Positions 1 to 9,728 are shown, counted from the first letter of the stretch. The stretch is 64,000 nt of DNA from Strigamia acuminata (GCA_949358305.1 OX442315.1:7094427-7158426); one strand, 5' to 3'. Notes: a model not told the origin generated them from the letters alone. Made by a program: numbers and translations.

Positions 1-2
1 CA

Positions 3-1817
3 GCACTCAACAGCCAGTCCGAACTCAAAGTTCCGACTGGGAACGGTTGTTTTACACCAAAAAAGAACGAACTTAATCAAGTTCGTCCACAAATTGGGTG
101 GCAGAGTGGGATACACTCAACACCGTCTTCATCTTCACCCACACACGGTGAAGAACCACCCGACAAGAGTGTCTCCACGCCACTCAACAACCAGCCCGAA
201 TTAACTATTCCAACTGGGAGTGAATGCTCTAACCAATGGAAGGAAAAACTCAACAAGAGTTTAAACCCAGTTGAGTCACCGAGTGAATTTCACTCGCCAC
301 CTTCCTCATCATCACCTACACGAGGAGAAGAGCCACCCGATTGGGAAAACTCCAAAATGGAGTTATCTTTTTCTCCAATGTGTGTCACTAAGACAGACAC
401 ATTTCGTGAGCAAGATGGGCTCAACGAAATTGATTTAAATAGTAACAGGTCTGTTAAAGAAACACCCAAATCAATGGTGTTAAAACACAGTCCTGATACT
501 ATCAAGACTATTAAAAATAGTCTGCAAATTGAGTTCAAAGGACATAATGCCGAACTCAAACAACAGTGTACAGATGATCACGTTCAAGATAAAAGAATGA
601 GGCACGAGACTAAAAAAGAACCACCTGACTCGTCAAATAATTTCAAAATGAAAATTTCCTCTTCTCCCAGGCGTAACACCATAATGGCAACACTTTATGA
701 GCCAGCTAAGCTTGCCGAAATCGAAATAACTGAGGACATGTCTCTCGAGCAGATACTTAAAGCCCTGATAATCAAACAAAGTCAGACCATACAACAGGAC
801 TCGTTTGTCAAACTTGAACAGCGAAACGCTGAATTCAAACAGAGAAACGCTAAGTTTCAGCTGCAACGAGCCAAAATTGACCATGATGCTGCTGAGTTGA
901 GAGGAACTTTTGCAGCTGCCAGTAAAGAGCGACAGGAGTCTCAGCAACGATTGGCTAAAGCTGATGAAAAATCACAAATGGCTAACGAAATGTTGAAAAT
1001 TGTCAATTCAACTTCACGGGCTATAGCAGCAAATCTGCGAGTAGTTCAAGAGGCAGCTAACGTATTCCTGGCCCTCTTGCAGTCCATCGATGAGGCTGAT
1101 CGAATTTGTAAAAAGGAAATTCCTTGTGCCACTTTATTGAAATCACAAGAAGAATTTGATAAAACTATTAATCAGGTGCAAGCAGCAAGTAGAGAAGATA
1201 TTTTTGTGCAACCTGCACAAACATCATCAAAAGGTGCTCAAAAATCACCTTCGCCAGTTGATTTAAATTTGTCTGATTTTTCAACGGAAAATCAGTCGGG
1301 TTCATCTAATAGTGATAATTCACTAGACGGTCGACAAGACCGTAAAAAACAAGCTTCTGAGCTACGAGGGAGTCATATGCCAAGAATCTATCAAAACTTG
1401 GATCGCTTGTCCGATGACTCTTACACTAGTACAGTAGAACAGGAATGTCAAAATGACATTCATGAAGAACAGGAATGTCAAAATGACATTCATGAAGAAC
1501 AGGAATGTCAAAATGACATTCATGAAGAAAAGGAATGTCAAAATGACATTCATGATCCACAAAGGTATCACAATCCACCTGAGGTAGGATCACCAGGTGA
1601 AGACAGCCCAGGAAGGGGTAGTTATTTAAGTAACCACAGCCCTTCCAAAAGAAGTCACGGTGGAAGGGAACCATCAGGGGGAAATTGTCATCCACCAGAT
1701 GACAATGACGAACCTGACCCCGTTCCTCCGCTAAATGAAAATTATGATCGATTTTCATTTGAAAGAGACTCCTCACTTTCAAGAAAGAGAGGCCGTCTAA
1801 AAAACACATTCAGATAG
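3..1817 (+). CDS. Unidentified long ORF, 5' end outside window
   Basis: The frame is open from base 3 to the TAG at 1817, about 604 codons, so the start lies upstream; the first internal ATG giving a long product is at 357. I do not recognise the family. The N-terminal part holds two imperfect copies of a roughly 65-residue Ser/Pro-rich unit ending in GEEPPD (about bases 3-160 and 190-345). Bases 800-1190 encode a Gln/Lys/Glu/Ala-rich stretch that looks like a coiled coil. A 10-residue repeat follows at 1441-1555, then a Pro/Gly/Asp-rich tail ending in a basic SRKRGRLK cluster. No RT, protease or zinc-knuckle motif is visible. It could be a host gene exon or a gag-like ORF of an element lying mostly outside the window; its position among retroelements makes the latter plausible but unproven. 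Confidence 0.5.
   Translation, partial: ALNSQSELKVPTGNGCFTPKKNELNQVRPQIGWQSGIHSTPSSSSPTHGEEPPDKSVSTPLNNQPELTIPTGSECSNQWKEKLNKSLNPVESPSEFHSPPSSSSPTRGEEPPDWENSKMELSFSPMCVTKTDTFREQDGLNEIDLNSNRSVKETPKSMVLKHSPDTIKTIKNSLQIEFKGHNAELKQQCTDDHVQDKRMRHETKKEPPDSSNNFKMKISSSPRRNTIMATLYEPAKLAEIEITEDMSLEQILKALIIKQSQTIQQDSFVKLEQRNAEFKQRNAKFQLQRAKIDHDAAELRGTFAAASKERQESQQRLAKADEKSQMANEMLKIVNSTSRAIAANLRVVQEAANVFLALLQSIDEADRICKKEIPCATLLKSQEEFDKTINQVQAASREDIFVQPAQTSSKGAQKSPSPVDLNLSDFSTENQSGSSNSDNSLDGRQDRKKQASELRGSHMPRIYQNLDRLSDDSYTSTVEQECQNDIHEEQECQNDIHEEQECQNDIHEEKECQNDIHDPQRYHNPPEVGSPGEDSPGRGSYLSNHSPSKRSHGGREPSGGNCHPPDDNDEPDPVPPLNENYDRFSFERDSSLSRKRGRLKNTFR
1441..1555 (+). repeat. 30-bp in-frame tandem repeat, four copies
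   Basis: Three identical 30-bp units and a fourth partial one encode a repeated QECQNDIHEE-type decapeptide. Each unit contains the inverted repeat GAATGTCA-AAA-TGACATTC, so the RNA could form four short hairpins in a row. The units are identical at third codon positions, which points to recent expansion. Confidence 0.9.
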
Positions 1818-2114
1818 AAATGCATTTCGATTAAAACTTATTTCCACGGAAAGATTAATTATAAACCTCCCGATGAAAGCGCAATGAAACGTTTGGTTCT
1901 CGGTGGCTTCTCGGCGGAACACCGTGCTTCTGGTTGCTAGGCAACTTGTTAGAGAAAATGTCTTCGCTGAATTTGAACGGCATTCCATTCGTAGATTTGG
2001 ATTTTAACGACTTAAAATCATGACTTTGATCAAACATTTCAATGTAAATCAGGTTTGTAAAAAGAATAACCAGTTTTGAAATAAAATATAAATTTTAATT
2101 CCTGCGAAAATATC
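1818..2114. other. Spacer with RFX-like X-box palindrome and mini-ORF
   Basis: This stretch has no large gene. It contains the palindrome GTTGCTAGGCAAC (1933-1945), which matches the shape of an RFX X-box. An ATG at 1958 opens a 21-codon reading frame that stops at 2023. The DIRS element begins about 90 bases later, so this may be the truncated start of a host transcription unit. That is inference only. Confidence 0.3.
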
Positions 2115-2128
2115 AATTGTATAACATC

Positions 2129-2260
2129 AACAAATAAATGATGTAACTTATGGCTTGTCCAATTATGTACCTTAAAAAACAGTACTTTAAAGAGAAAAAA
2201 TACCGCCAGGTGGTGTCTCATAAAAGAGCCTCAGGCACCTGGCCCCAACCAGTCCAATTT
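2129..2260 (+). repeat. DIRS left inverted terminal repeat
   Basis: It is the reverse complement of 6998-7130 with very few mismatches (for example TTAC against TAAC near the end). The match stops at AACAAATAAATG on the outer side; further out the two ends differ, as expected for split DIRS repeats. Confidence 0.92.
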
Positions 2261-2378
2261 TTACTGACCACTGGTCAGCTCGTTCGTTTAGTTCGCTACG
2301 AAAGTAAGTTTGTTTCCAACTTATTTTGGCTTTTATACGGATATTTCTTTTACCTTTTGTCTATTTCAAATATTGAAC

Positions 2379-2936
2379 ATGGCACAAGCTTCGATAATTG
2401 CCCAAAAAATGCGAAATTACCAAAAATCGAAGACGGCGAAGAAGAAACCACGCGGGCCGAGTAAGCCTAACCACGCGGCGACCGTTGTTATCCCGCCGCC
2501 TGCTTCGGACGAAGGGGAAAACGATGAAGGAAATTTTATTATTACCGACCAAGTCGACGGGGACGCTTCTACAAGCGGTAATTTTATACTTTCCAAGGAA
2601 ATGTTGGAAGATCTTGTTCGCAAGGCGGCCGCGCACGACAACGCACGTGCCGATGACCGTATTCGAGTTCCCGCAGATGACCACTGGTCCGTTCGCTCGT
2701 TTCCCGATCAAACATCAGAATTTGACGACGTGAGTATTGAAAAGCAGTGCTTTTCTCTTCATGAAAAGGAGAATTTTGTTTCTAATTTCAATATTTTTCG
2801 GTCCGATTGTAAGCGCTCATTCGATGTTAATGGCGCCGAAAAGGAACCAAGGGACTGTCGCGTCAACAGTGGCCCACTTCTCTCCCACGGTCTGGACGGT
2901 CTCAACAACGAAATTTCTCGAGCCACGGGTCGGTGA
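2379..2936 (+). CDS. DIRS gag-like ORF, N-terminal part
   Basis: The first ATG in this frame is at 2379, just inside the left terminal repeat. The product (about 185 residues) starts with a Lys/Arg-rich segment and then becomes acidic and Ser-rich. It has no recognisable catalytic motif. Its end overlaps the next frame by 4 bases (2933-2936). The next frame begins with DIRS gag-like sequence, so gag probably spans both frames. Whether that is a natural ORF boundary or a frameshift cannot be told from one copy. Confidence 0.65.
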   Translation: MAQASIIAQKMRNYQKSKTAKKKPRGPSKPNHAATVVIPPPASDEGENDEGNFIITDQVDGDASTSGNFILSKEMLEDLVRKAAAHDNARADDRIRVPADDHWSVRSFPDQTSEFDDVSIEKQCFSLHEKENFVSNFNIFRSDCKRSFDVNGAEKEPRDCRVNSGPLLSHGLDGLNNEISRATGR

Positions 2937-4651
2937 GCTCTTTTGATCGCGAGGAGGACGACCGTTTCTCCGTTGACTCGGTTTGGGGCGAAGAAGTAGA
3001 AATTCCTTTTCTCTCGGAGGGAGCTGCGACCATTATTCAGAAGCAATTGTCTTCTAAAGTGTCGAAAAGCCTTCGTTCGAGCCTGATCAAACAATTCCCG
3101 TGCCCATCGCACCAAGTTCCAGCCCTGCGTGCAACCCGTATGGATCCGGAGATTGAAGCTTACGTGGCTTCTAGTTCTACTAGTTTTTCTCTCCCGAGGG
3201 AAAAAATGTGTCGGGAACTGTATTCTTTTGCTTTGCGCATCGGTTCAGTGGCGGCTACGATTTTTGACCGGAAATTTTCAAAGCGCCCGCTCTCTCGCTC
3301 GGAGTCTTTAACTTCGATGCAAGCTGTATTGATGCAAGTACAAGACTTGATCAGCAGAATTAATGACGAGAGACGCCGTAACGTTGCCATACCATTGGCC
3401 GGTCGTAGTGGGACCAACATTGTTAAGGCTTTTCGTGAAAGCCACCATAATTTTTTATTCGAAAATAGATTCACAGAAATCTTCAAGAAGCAGTCGGAGG
3501 AATTCCTAGCTCTAGACAAGGCCCGAACCAGACCGAGATCAGAACGAAACAATGCGGGACGGTACAATAATGGGCAGCGTTTCCAACCTTATCACCCCGA
3601 CCACCGCCAGAATAATCGTTCGTACGAAAGACGAGATTTTCGAGCTCACCCCGACAAAGAAGCGTCAGCAAACAAACCAACGTTTGAGAAACCCGCCAAT
3701 CGTGGCCGCGGAGGTTTCAGAGGACGTGGTAATAAGTCAGGTGAGATCACTTTTGTTTCTGAAACCATTAATTTTGAAACTCTTTTTCTGTCGGGCGACT
3801 CCCAAATGACCCGACCAATTTTTTCAAAACCCACCGGAAGGTTGGCAATGTGCTTAGAAAATTGGAAACTTATCACCTCAGATAGTTGGATCTTACAGAC
3901 CATAATGGGATATCAATTGGAGTTGGAGTCAGAACCAACCCAAACTCCCTTTTCCTACCCCCAGTTTTCCAGTGAAGCTTCTCATCTCATTGATGAAGAG
4001 GTTAATAAAATGTTGACAAAAGGAGCAGCATACCCAGTTGAACATGTTCAAGGGGAAATAGTGAGTTTCCTCTTTCTTGTTTCCAAAAAAGACGGAGGTT
4101 TCAGGCCTATTTTAAATCTAAAACCTTTAAATAATTTTCTCACCTTCCGTCATTTCAAAATGGAAGGTATCTGCACCGCTCTCGACCTAGTTAGCCAGGG
4201 TTATTACATGATTAAGATAGATTTAACAGACGCCTACTTTTCGGTCCCGATTGATCAAAAATTTAGGAAATATTTACGTTTCCTTTGGAAAGGAATACTT
4301 TATGAACTAGGAGTTTTACCTTTCGGTCTGGGTCCAGCACCCTATGTTTTTACTAAAATTTGTAGAGTTATCGCATCATTAATGCGATCATTACAGGTTC
4401 TACTGGCCGTATTTTTGGATGATTGGTTTTTCACCTCTCGCGATAAGCGGTTATTAGAATCCCAACGAGATTTCTTCCTGAATTTAATCATGAACCTAGG
4501 TTTCCTGCCTAACCTTAAGAAATCAATTTTAGAACCACAACAACAAATCTCCTTTTTAGGTTTTGTAATCGATACAATCGATATGACAGTCTCCCTGCCA
4601 AAAGAAAGGGTGCAAAATATTCACCTTTCAATTAAAACACGTTTTGTCTGA
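2933..4651 (+). CDS. DIRS gag C-terminal part plus reverse transcriptase
   Basis: The 572-codon frame has no ATG at its head; the first in-frame codon after the previous stop region is GTG. The first ~270 residues resemble DIRS gag: an Arg/Asn/Gly-rich basic stretch follows around residues 190-270. RT begins about residue 300. Visible RT motifs are KIDLTDAYF (about 4213), PFGLGPAPY (about 4319) and the catalytic FLDD (about 4411), a YxDD variant. The frame ends in TGA at 4649-4651, inside the connection to RNase H. The homologous product continues in the +1 frame after a run of four A (4634-4637). A single-base insertion there is the simplest explanation; programmed +1 frameshifting is possible. 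Confidence 0.88.
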   Translation: MSSFDREEDDRFSVDSVWGEEVEIPFLSEGAATIIQKQLSSKVSKSLRSSLIKQFPCPSHQVPALRATRMDPEIEAYVASSSTSFSLPREKMCRELYSFALRIGSVAATIFDRKFSKRPLSRSESLTSMQAVLMQVQDLISRINDERRRNVAIPLAGRSGTNIVKAFRESHHNFLFENRFTEIFKKQSEEFLALDKARTRPRSERNNAGRYNNGQRFQPYHPDHRQNNRSYERRDFRAHPDKEASANKPTFEKPANRGRGGFRGRGNKSGEITFVSETINFETLFLSGDSQMTRPIFSKPTGRLAMCLENWKLITSDSWILQTIMGYQLELESEPTQTPFSYPQFSSEASHLIDEEVNKMLTKGAAYPVEHVQGEIVSFLFLVSKKDGGFRPILNLKPLNNFLTFRHFKMEGICTALDLVSQGYYMIKIDLTDAYFSVPIDQKFRKYLRFLWKGILYELGVLPFGLGPAPYVFTKICRVIASLMRSLQVLLAVFLDDWFFTSRDKRLLESQRDFFLNLIMNLGFLPNLKKSILEPQQQISFLGFVIDTIDMTVSLPKERVQNIHLSIKTRFV

Positions 4652-5858
4652 ACCAAGTATTTCGGTCAGAGAATTAGCTTCGGTGATCGGAAAACTGAAC
4701 GCCACAGCTTTAGCAATCTCTTCAGCTCCCTTACATTACAGGGGCCTGCAACAGCTGAAAACCTTTTTTCTCCGGAGAGGTTCTTATGAATCCAAATGTG
4801 TTCTGAACGCAGAAGCGCGTAATGAACTTAAATGGTGGTTATGTAATTTGAATCAATGCAATGGTCGATCACTTATACCAAAACAACTCGCGCTGACTTT
4901 AGAGACAGATGCATCTTTACAGGGCTGGGGAGCAGTAGACGGTTCCACTAGTATTGGTGGACTTTGGACGGGTATCTACCTACATAAACATATTAATGTC
5001 CTAGAGCTGGTTGCGGCATTCTGGGGCTTGAAATCTTTTGCGCGTAACATTTTAAACTCAATTGTTAAGATTAAAATGGACAACACATCGGCTATTGCGG
5101 CCATTAATAATTTAGGGAGTCCGCGATCACCGGAACTCACCGCCGTGGCACAAGACCTCTGGTCTTGGGCTATGGCCAGAAATATCACGGTCATAGCGGA
5201 ACATATTCCCGGGACGGAGAATTGTTTAGCAGACGCAGCGTCTCGAAGAGGTATTTTTGACTCAGGGGATTGGAAATTAAACCCTCTAATTTTCTCGGCT
5301 ATCAGTTCAGAGTGGGGCCCTTTTAGTATGGATCTTTTTGCTTCCATCAATAATTTTCAGATTAGGCCCTATTTCAGCTGGAGACCAGACCCATCGGCAT
5401 TGGCTTTTGACGCCCTAGTACAAGAATGGGATCGGGGGGTTCCATACGCTTTCCCTCCTTTTTCACTCATCTCTCCTTGTCTACAAAGATTAAAAGAGTC
5501 TACTTTTAAACAGGAATTGGTTTTGATCACCCCAGTTTGGCCAGCACAACCCTGGTTCCCACTACTGTGGAAATTATCGATAATAGCTCCTATCCTCTTA
5601 CCGACGGATCTGCAATTGATCAGCAACCCTCTCGGAGATCCACATCCGTTAGTTCTGAACGGATCGCTCCGACTGGCCGCATGGCGGCTGTCCTCGCCCA
5701 GTTTTCAGACAGAAAACTTTCAACAGAAGTTGTTAGCTTGTTGGGGACCTCTTGGAAACAATCCTCAAACAAGACATATGACCAAGCTTGGATTCGATGG
5801 TGTGATTGGGCAAAAAGACAGGATCTGGACCCTTTTCACCCCTCTCCAGAGGATTTAG
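4635..5858 (+). CDS. DIRS RNase H domain and C-terminal region
   Basis: This frame continues the RT product after the frame break near 4635; it has no convincing start of its own. RNase H is marked by ETDASLQGWGA (about 4902) and by acidic residues in KMDNTSAIAAI (about 5075). After it comes a segment with SMDLFASINN and SWRPDPSALAF, which is typical of the region following RNase H in DIRS elements. The last ~180 bases overlap the recombinase ORF in another frame, as in known DIRS elements. Confidence 0.85.
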   Translation, partial: KHVLSEPSISVRELASVIGKLNATALAISSAPLHYRGLQQLKTFFLRRGSYESKCVLNAEARNELKWWLCNLNQCNGRSLIPKQLALTLETDASLQGWGAVDGSTSIGGLWTGIYLHKHINVLELVAAFWGLKSFARNILNSIVKIKMDNTSAIAAINNLGSPRSPELTAVAQDLWSWAMARNITVIAEHIPGTENCLADAASRRGIFDSGDWKLNPLIFSAISSEWGPFSMDLFASINNFQIRPYFSWRPDPSALAFDALVQEWDRGVPYAFPPFSLISPCLQRLKESTFKQELVLITPVWPAQPWFPLLWKLSIIAPILLPTDLQLISNPLGDPHPLVLNGSLRLAAWRLSSPSFQTENFQQKLLACWGPLGNNPQTRHMTKLGFDGVIGQKDRIWTLFTPLQRI

Positions 5859-6649
5859 CAAACTTTCTGGGTTCATTATACTCCTTGGGTTTAGCTTATT
5901 CGTCCATTAACTGTTCTCGTTCTGCGGTTTCTCAAACCATTTGTGTCAATGGCTCGGTACCTCTAGGCTCCCACCCTCTCATTAGGAGGGTAATGAAAGC
6001 AATTTTTATTGCCAAAACCCCGACATGCAAATACACCCGCATTTGGCATGTGGGTCCAGTTTTACTTTATTTGAAAGGGATTTGTTTGTCTCCTTCCTCA
6101 CCTAGACTTCTAGTAAACCTCAAAACGGTCGGCATACTTGCTCTTTGTTTGGCTTGCAGATCATCGGACATCTGTCTACTTTCCTCGGATGTCCTTTTTA
6201 ATGACAATTCTTGCTCCATTCCGGTTTTGTCTACCCGAAAGTCGGGCTCTTCAACCCCTTTCCTAATTAATGCTTTCACCGAAAAGTCTCTCTGTCCCGT
6301 TAATGCAATTTCCTTTTATATTCGTTTCACGGCCAGTTTCAGGGGCAACAACAAGCCTCTTTTTCTATCCTCCTCTAAACCCTTTGGCCCGGTTACTTCA
6401 ACCACCGTTGCTAGGTGGATTAGAACCATCCTCCAAAACTCAGGTGTGGATACTTCTATTTTTAAGGCTCACTCCACTCGAGCCGCAGCGACTTCGTATG
6501 CTTTTTCAAGAGGTGTATCTCTTTCCCATATTATTAAGTCAGCGGACTGGTCATCCGCCCAGATTTTTCATAAACATTACAATAAACCCATAGATGGGAT
6601 TTCGGATGTGTTCGCTAACACTGTTTTAGGTGGCTACGAAATGCCATAA
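5681..6649 (+). CDS. DIRS tyrosine recombinase
   Basis: The product would integrate circular DNA made by reverse transcription. The first ATG in frame is at 5681, giving 322 residues; the frame is open back to about 5537, so a longer non-ATG form is possible. Tyrosine-recombinase features are the first catalytic Arg in LACRSSDI (about 6157), the HSTR box (HxxR, about 6470), and the Trp and final Tyr in ADWSSAQIFHKHY (about 6543-6581). The R-H-R-W-Y set is complete, so the enzyme may be active. The TAA stop (6647-6649) lies inside the internal complementary region. Confidence 0.9.
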   Translation: MAAVLAQFSDRKLSTEVVSLLGTSWKQSSNKTYDQAWIRWCDWAKRQDLDPFHPSPEDLANFLGSLYSLGLAYSSINCSRSAVSQTICVNGSVPLGSHPLIRRVMKAIFIAKTPTCKYTRIWHVGPVLLYLKGICLSPSSPRLLVNLKTVGILALCLACRSSDICLLSSDVLFNDNSCSIPVLSTRKSGSSTPFLINAFTEKSLCPVNAISFYIRFTASFRGNNKPLFLSSSKPFGPVTSTTVARWIRTILQNSGVDTSIFKAHSTRAAATSYAFSRGVSLSHIIKSADWSSAQIFHKHYNKPIDGISDVFANTVLGGYEMP

Positions 6650-6745
6650 GTAACATCATTTATTTGTTGATGTTATACAATTTCAAATTTTGCTAAGTTA
6701 TGAAGCAAAATATTAATTGTATGAATAACAAATAAATGATGTTAC
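6643..6745 (+). repeat. DIRS internal complementary region
   Basis: The first half (to about 6682) is the reverse complement of the outer left end. The second half (about 6680-6745) is an exact reverse complement of the outer right end (about 7111-7179). In the DIRS replication model this region templates the joining of the two ends into a circle. It overlaps the last codons of the recombinase ORF. Confidence 0.92.
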
Positions 6746-6997
6746 TATCCCGCCCAAGAAAAGTTTTTTCTTTTCTTTATCCACCCTATTTTTTCCTTCA
6801 TTTGTTTGTTATTCTAATAAATGATTTTTTGTGATTTCCAGGAGGAAACTAACGGCAGTGTCAGCGCTGTTTTTTATCTCATCCTTGTAAAGAATTTCTT
6901 TCCCTCACACTAAGGATCGAATAAAGTTTTGTTTTTAAAGAAAATTTTGGGTTTGTATGATTGACAAAATTTTTTAGTTCTAGTCTGATTTTTATTT
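6746..6997 (+). other. DIRS 3' region with poly(A) signals
   Basis: This non-coding stretch lies between the internal complementary region and the right terminal repeat. It is pyrimidine-rich and contains AATAAA-type signals near 6816 and at 6920-6925. It is probably where the element's transcript ends. Confidence 0.55.
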
Positions 6998-7130
6998 AAA
7001 ATTGGACTGGTTGGGGCCAGGTGCCTGAGGCTCTTTTATGAGACACCACCTGGCGGTATTTTTTCTCTTTAAAGTACTGTTTTTTAAGGTACATAATTGG
7101 ACAAGCCATAAGTAACATCATTTATTTGTT
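6998..7130 (+). repeat. DIRS right inverted terminal repeat
   Basis: It is the reverse complement of 2129-2260. Outside it, 7131-7179 is the unique right extension that is copied in the internal complementary region. Confidence 0.92.
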
Positions 7131-7179
7131 ATTCATACAATTAATATTTTGCTTCATAACTTAGCAAAATTTGAAATTT

Positions 7180-7599
7180 TCTTGTATTTCATTCACGCGA
7201 ATAAAATTAGGTTTAACTTGAAATCTCAAACACAAAATACGCAATTATTAAAGTCTTACTTTAAAACAACCGACAAAGATGGAATTCATATTTGAATTTC
7301 CTTCGGAAAAAGTTTGAACCTTTCACGATAGGCCCAACCACGTGTTCCATTAAATTGACGACGGCAAAATGACGTTACACGGGCGGACGTAACAGCGACA
7401 AGTTCGGGCAAGATTTTCCAATTTTCGTGGTCTGATCATTAGGCCTGACCACGCGGTGGGAAATTATTAGTTTGTTAAAACATACAATTTCTTCGGCGGA
7501 AAATCGGAAATGCAAATGAATTACATTTATTATCTTTGTAAAAGCTTAAAACCGAATAAAATATATTAGACACGAATATAAATTTCGTTCGAAACTTAT
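7180..7599. other. AT-rich non-coding sequence
   Basis: No gene, LTR or terminal repeat could be assigned here. The sequence is AT-rich, with scattered short frames only. Confidence 0.4.
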
Positions 7600-8100
7600 T
7601 TTACACACAAAAATCACCGTAAAAGTTACACTATTCGAATTCACAATAGACACACAAAACTTCAAATATTTTATTTAAAATTTGGGCAGCCTATCTCGGT
7701 AGAACCTCCACTTGTGACGGTTCTAACGAGATTCCTATGATTGCTATCACAAGAAAGAACATTAAACAAAACACTGATTCTATCAGTAAAAAATTTCATT
7801 TGAAATTTTAACACCGTAAGCATATTTCCGAATTCTCATAAACACACACAACTCAAAATTCATTTGAATTTTTGCAGCCTTATCTCGGTAGAACCTCCAC
7901 TTGTGACGGTTCTAACGAGATTCCTAAAAAGAAAAACATTAAACAACTGATTCTATCAGTAAAAAATTTCATTTGAAACTTTTTCACCGTAAGCACTTAT
8001 TCGAATTCACATAAACACGCACAATCTAAAAATTCGCTCGAATTTTGCAGCCTTATCTCGGTAGAACCTCCACTTGTGACGATTCTACTTTTGGCTGAAT
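7600..8100 (+). repeat. Structured tandem repeat, ~173-188 bp period
   Basis: A unit starting GCAGCC..ATCTCGGTAGAACC recurs at 7686, 7874 and 8047 (spacings 188 and 173), with a partial unit before the first. Each full unit can form several hairpins: CTCGgtAGAACC with GGTTCTaaCGAG, CTGATtctATCAG, and AAATTTCatttGAAATTT. The third copy loses the right arm of the first hairpin. There is no coding frame. It could be a satellite or the regulatory part of an unrecognised element. Confidence 0.8.
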
Positions 8101-9720
8101 AATTAGCCATTTAAAGAGATAAATCGGTTTAAACAAGACATTTCTAAACCTAGAAATAACCTAACCGAGATAAGCTACGAAGCCGGGTGTCAAATGGAAA
8201 TATAACGAAATAATACAACTTACGGTTTTGCGTGATATGATTACATGTTTATTAACATTGCTACTGGGTTGGGGTTCTGGATAAGTGTAACGGCGGCTAC
8301 ACTGGTTGAGGATCCGGGCGATGCTGTTCGAGTGGTGCGGCTGACTTTGCGGCATCGTCACAGTTAGCGCTACGGAGACGTATTCGGTCCCGCAGCTCGG
8401 ATATCTATTAATACGAAGAATCCTTCGTATTTGGTCGGGAATATTCATTAGAATATTCCGTATTCAAATCATCAAAACATTATTAGTGTAATATAACAAA
8501 TGAATTGTTATATTGTTATTCTATGGGCGGGGACAGTCACGACAGTCGAGGGGACCATCGCGGGAGTTGTTGAAGCTCCATCCGCCAGCATGCCTTACGA
8601 CGACAAGATCTCGTGATCAGGCGCCGGGTATTTGTTTTCTGCGTCAAGTCGCTTTCAGTGGTACCAACCACTGGGTAAACAGTTCCTGGGGGACTACCAG
8701 ATCGGCATTACCAATACCCGAGTGTTTGTTTAGCGCAAGGTATGAATGCAATTGCTCACGGGCCACCAACCCGGTGCGTCGCCTGTGAATAAGGCTTTTA
8801 CCGACCTCAGGCAAGTCTTGCCTACTTAACGGAAGGGCCAATGCACTGCATCGGAACCCTGGGAAAACGGTTTGCCCGCATTTGTTTGACGGGTTTGACT
8901 TCCCGTATATGTGCTCTGGCAGAGCATCTGACCTATGATCGGAGAATCTCGCAAATAGATGCGACTATCACCGATCATATAATTTGATATTTGTTTAACG
9001 GTGTTAATCATCCCGTGCATGGGCGATATACTATGTCACCGTACGAAATCCTACTGCTCCTTAGAACAGCTGGCTAGCGCTACGGGACTATTTGGTTACC
9101 GGAGTTAGTCTTCCCGAAATGACGCTACAACGAACAATATCCATTAGGATGAGAGACGAGGGGGCCCGATGTGTCGATAAGAAAGAGAGAAATCAAACGA
9201 TAACCAACAATACATACAAACATACAGAAAACAAGCCGAAGGTCTGGTGGAAAACCAGAGCTTATATCGTTCTTTAGAACAGAAGGATTAGCGTTAGCCA
9301 ATCAGACGTCAGAATCCGCGGATTCGTGGGTCACTTGTCTGGACCTAATATAGACTGGGTCCGAAAGAGTCCGATTGGTTCTCTTCAACATGTAAATTTA
9401 AAATATAATATTGATTCGGTAGAATCAATATCTAAGTAAATAATACTTTTATCATATTTAATAAATATCTTATATTTATTCACACCATTGTAACAATTAA
9501 TTATAATTCTCGCAATTCATTCGAAAATGCGCGCTTTTAGTCAAAATAGCGCCATCTGGTGTTAAATCTGGGAAAATACGGTTTTATAACCGTCACACAG
9601 TGTTTGTTTAATGTTTCGTATTTGTTTATATGAAAAATATAATTTTGGACGATAGATTTATTTGTAAGCTGCATACAGTTACAATAAAAAAAATAATGAA
9701 TTCAAAATTTAAAGTAAAGT
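8101..9720. other. Unassigned non-coding region, possible decayed element
   Basis: No convincing gene is present; the short frames overlap each other on both strands. Two related passages, near 9056-9085 and 9270-9300, share TTAGAACAG followed by TAGCG. GC content is higher around 8200-9150 than in its flanks, which suggests a decayed insertion, but no terminal repeats or motifs were found. From about 9400 on, the sequence is very AT-rich. Confidence 0.35.
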
Positions 9721-9728
9721 TTGAAAGT

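Larger units (their letters stand above)
2115..7179 (+). mobile_element. DIRS-like tyrosine-recombinase retrotransposon
   Basis: This is a complete DIRS structure. Inverted terminal repeats of about 132 bp lie at 2129-2260 and 6998-7130, each with a unique outer extension. An internal complementary region at 6643-6745 is complementary to both outer ends: its first half matches the left end (about 2115-2150) and its second half the right end (to 7179). The gene order gag, RT/RNase H, tyrosine recombinase is typical of the family, as is the overlap of the last two ORFs. No target-site duplication is expected and none is seen. A poly(A) signal AATAAA lies at 6920-6925. One frame break separates RT from RNase H. 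No methyltransferase domain was seen. Confidence 0.93.

Noticed and set aside
1426-1809. Minus-strand frames with repeated HECHFDIP or FMNVILTFL
   Set aside because: They are mirror frames of the 30-bp repeat inside the plus-strand ORF.
7684-8095. CRISPR-like or hammerhead-ribozyme array
   Set aside because: The unit is far too long and the copies too few for CRISPR, and no CTGATGA/GAAA hammerhead core was found on either strand.
8513-9277. Small ORFs at 8513-9277
   Set aside because: Both strands are open over the same stretch, as is common in GC-richer non-coding DNA, and nothing is recognisable.
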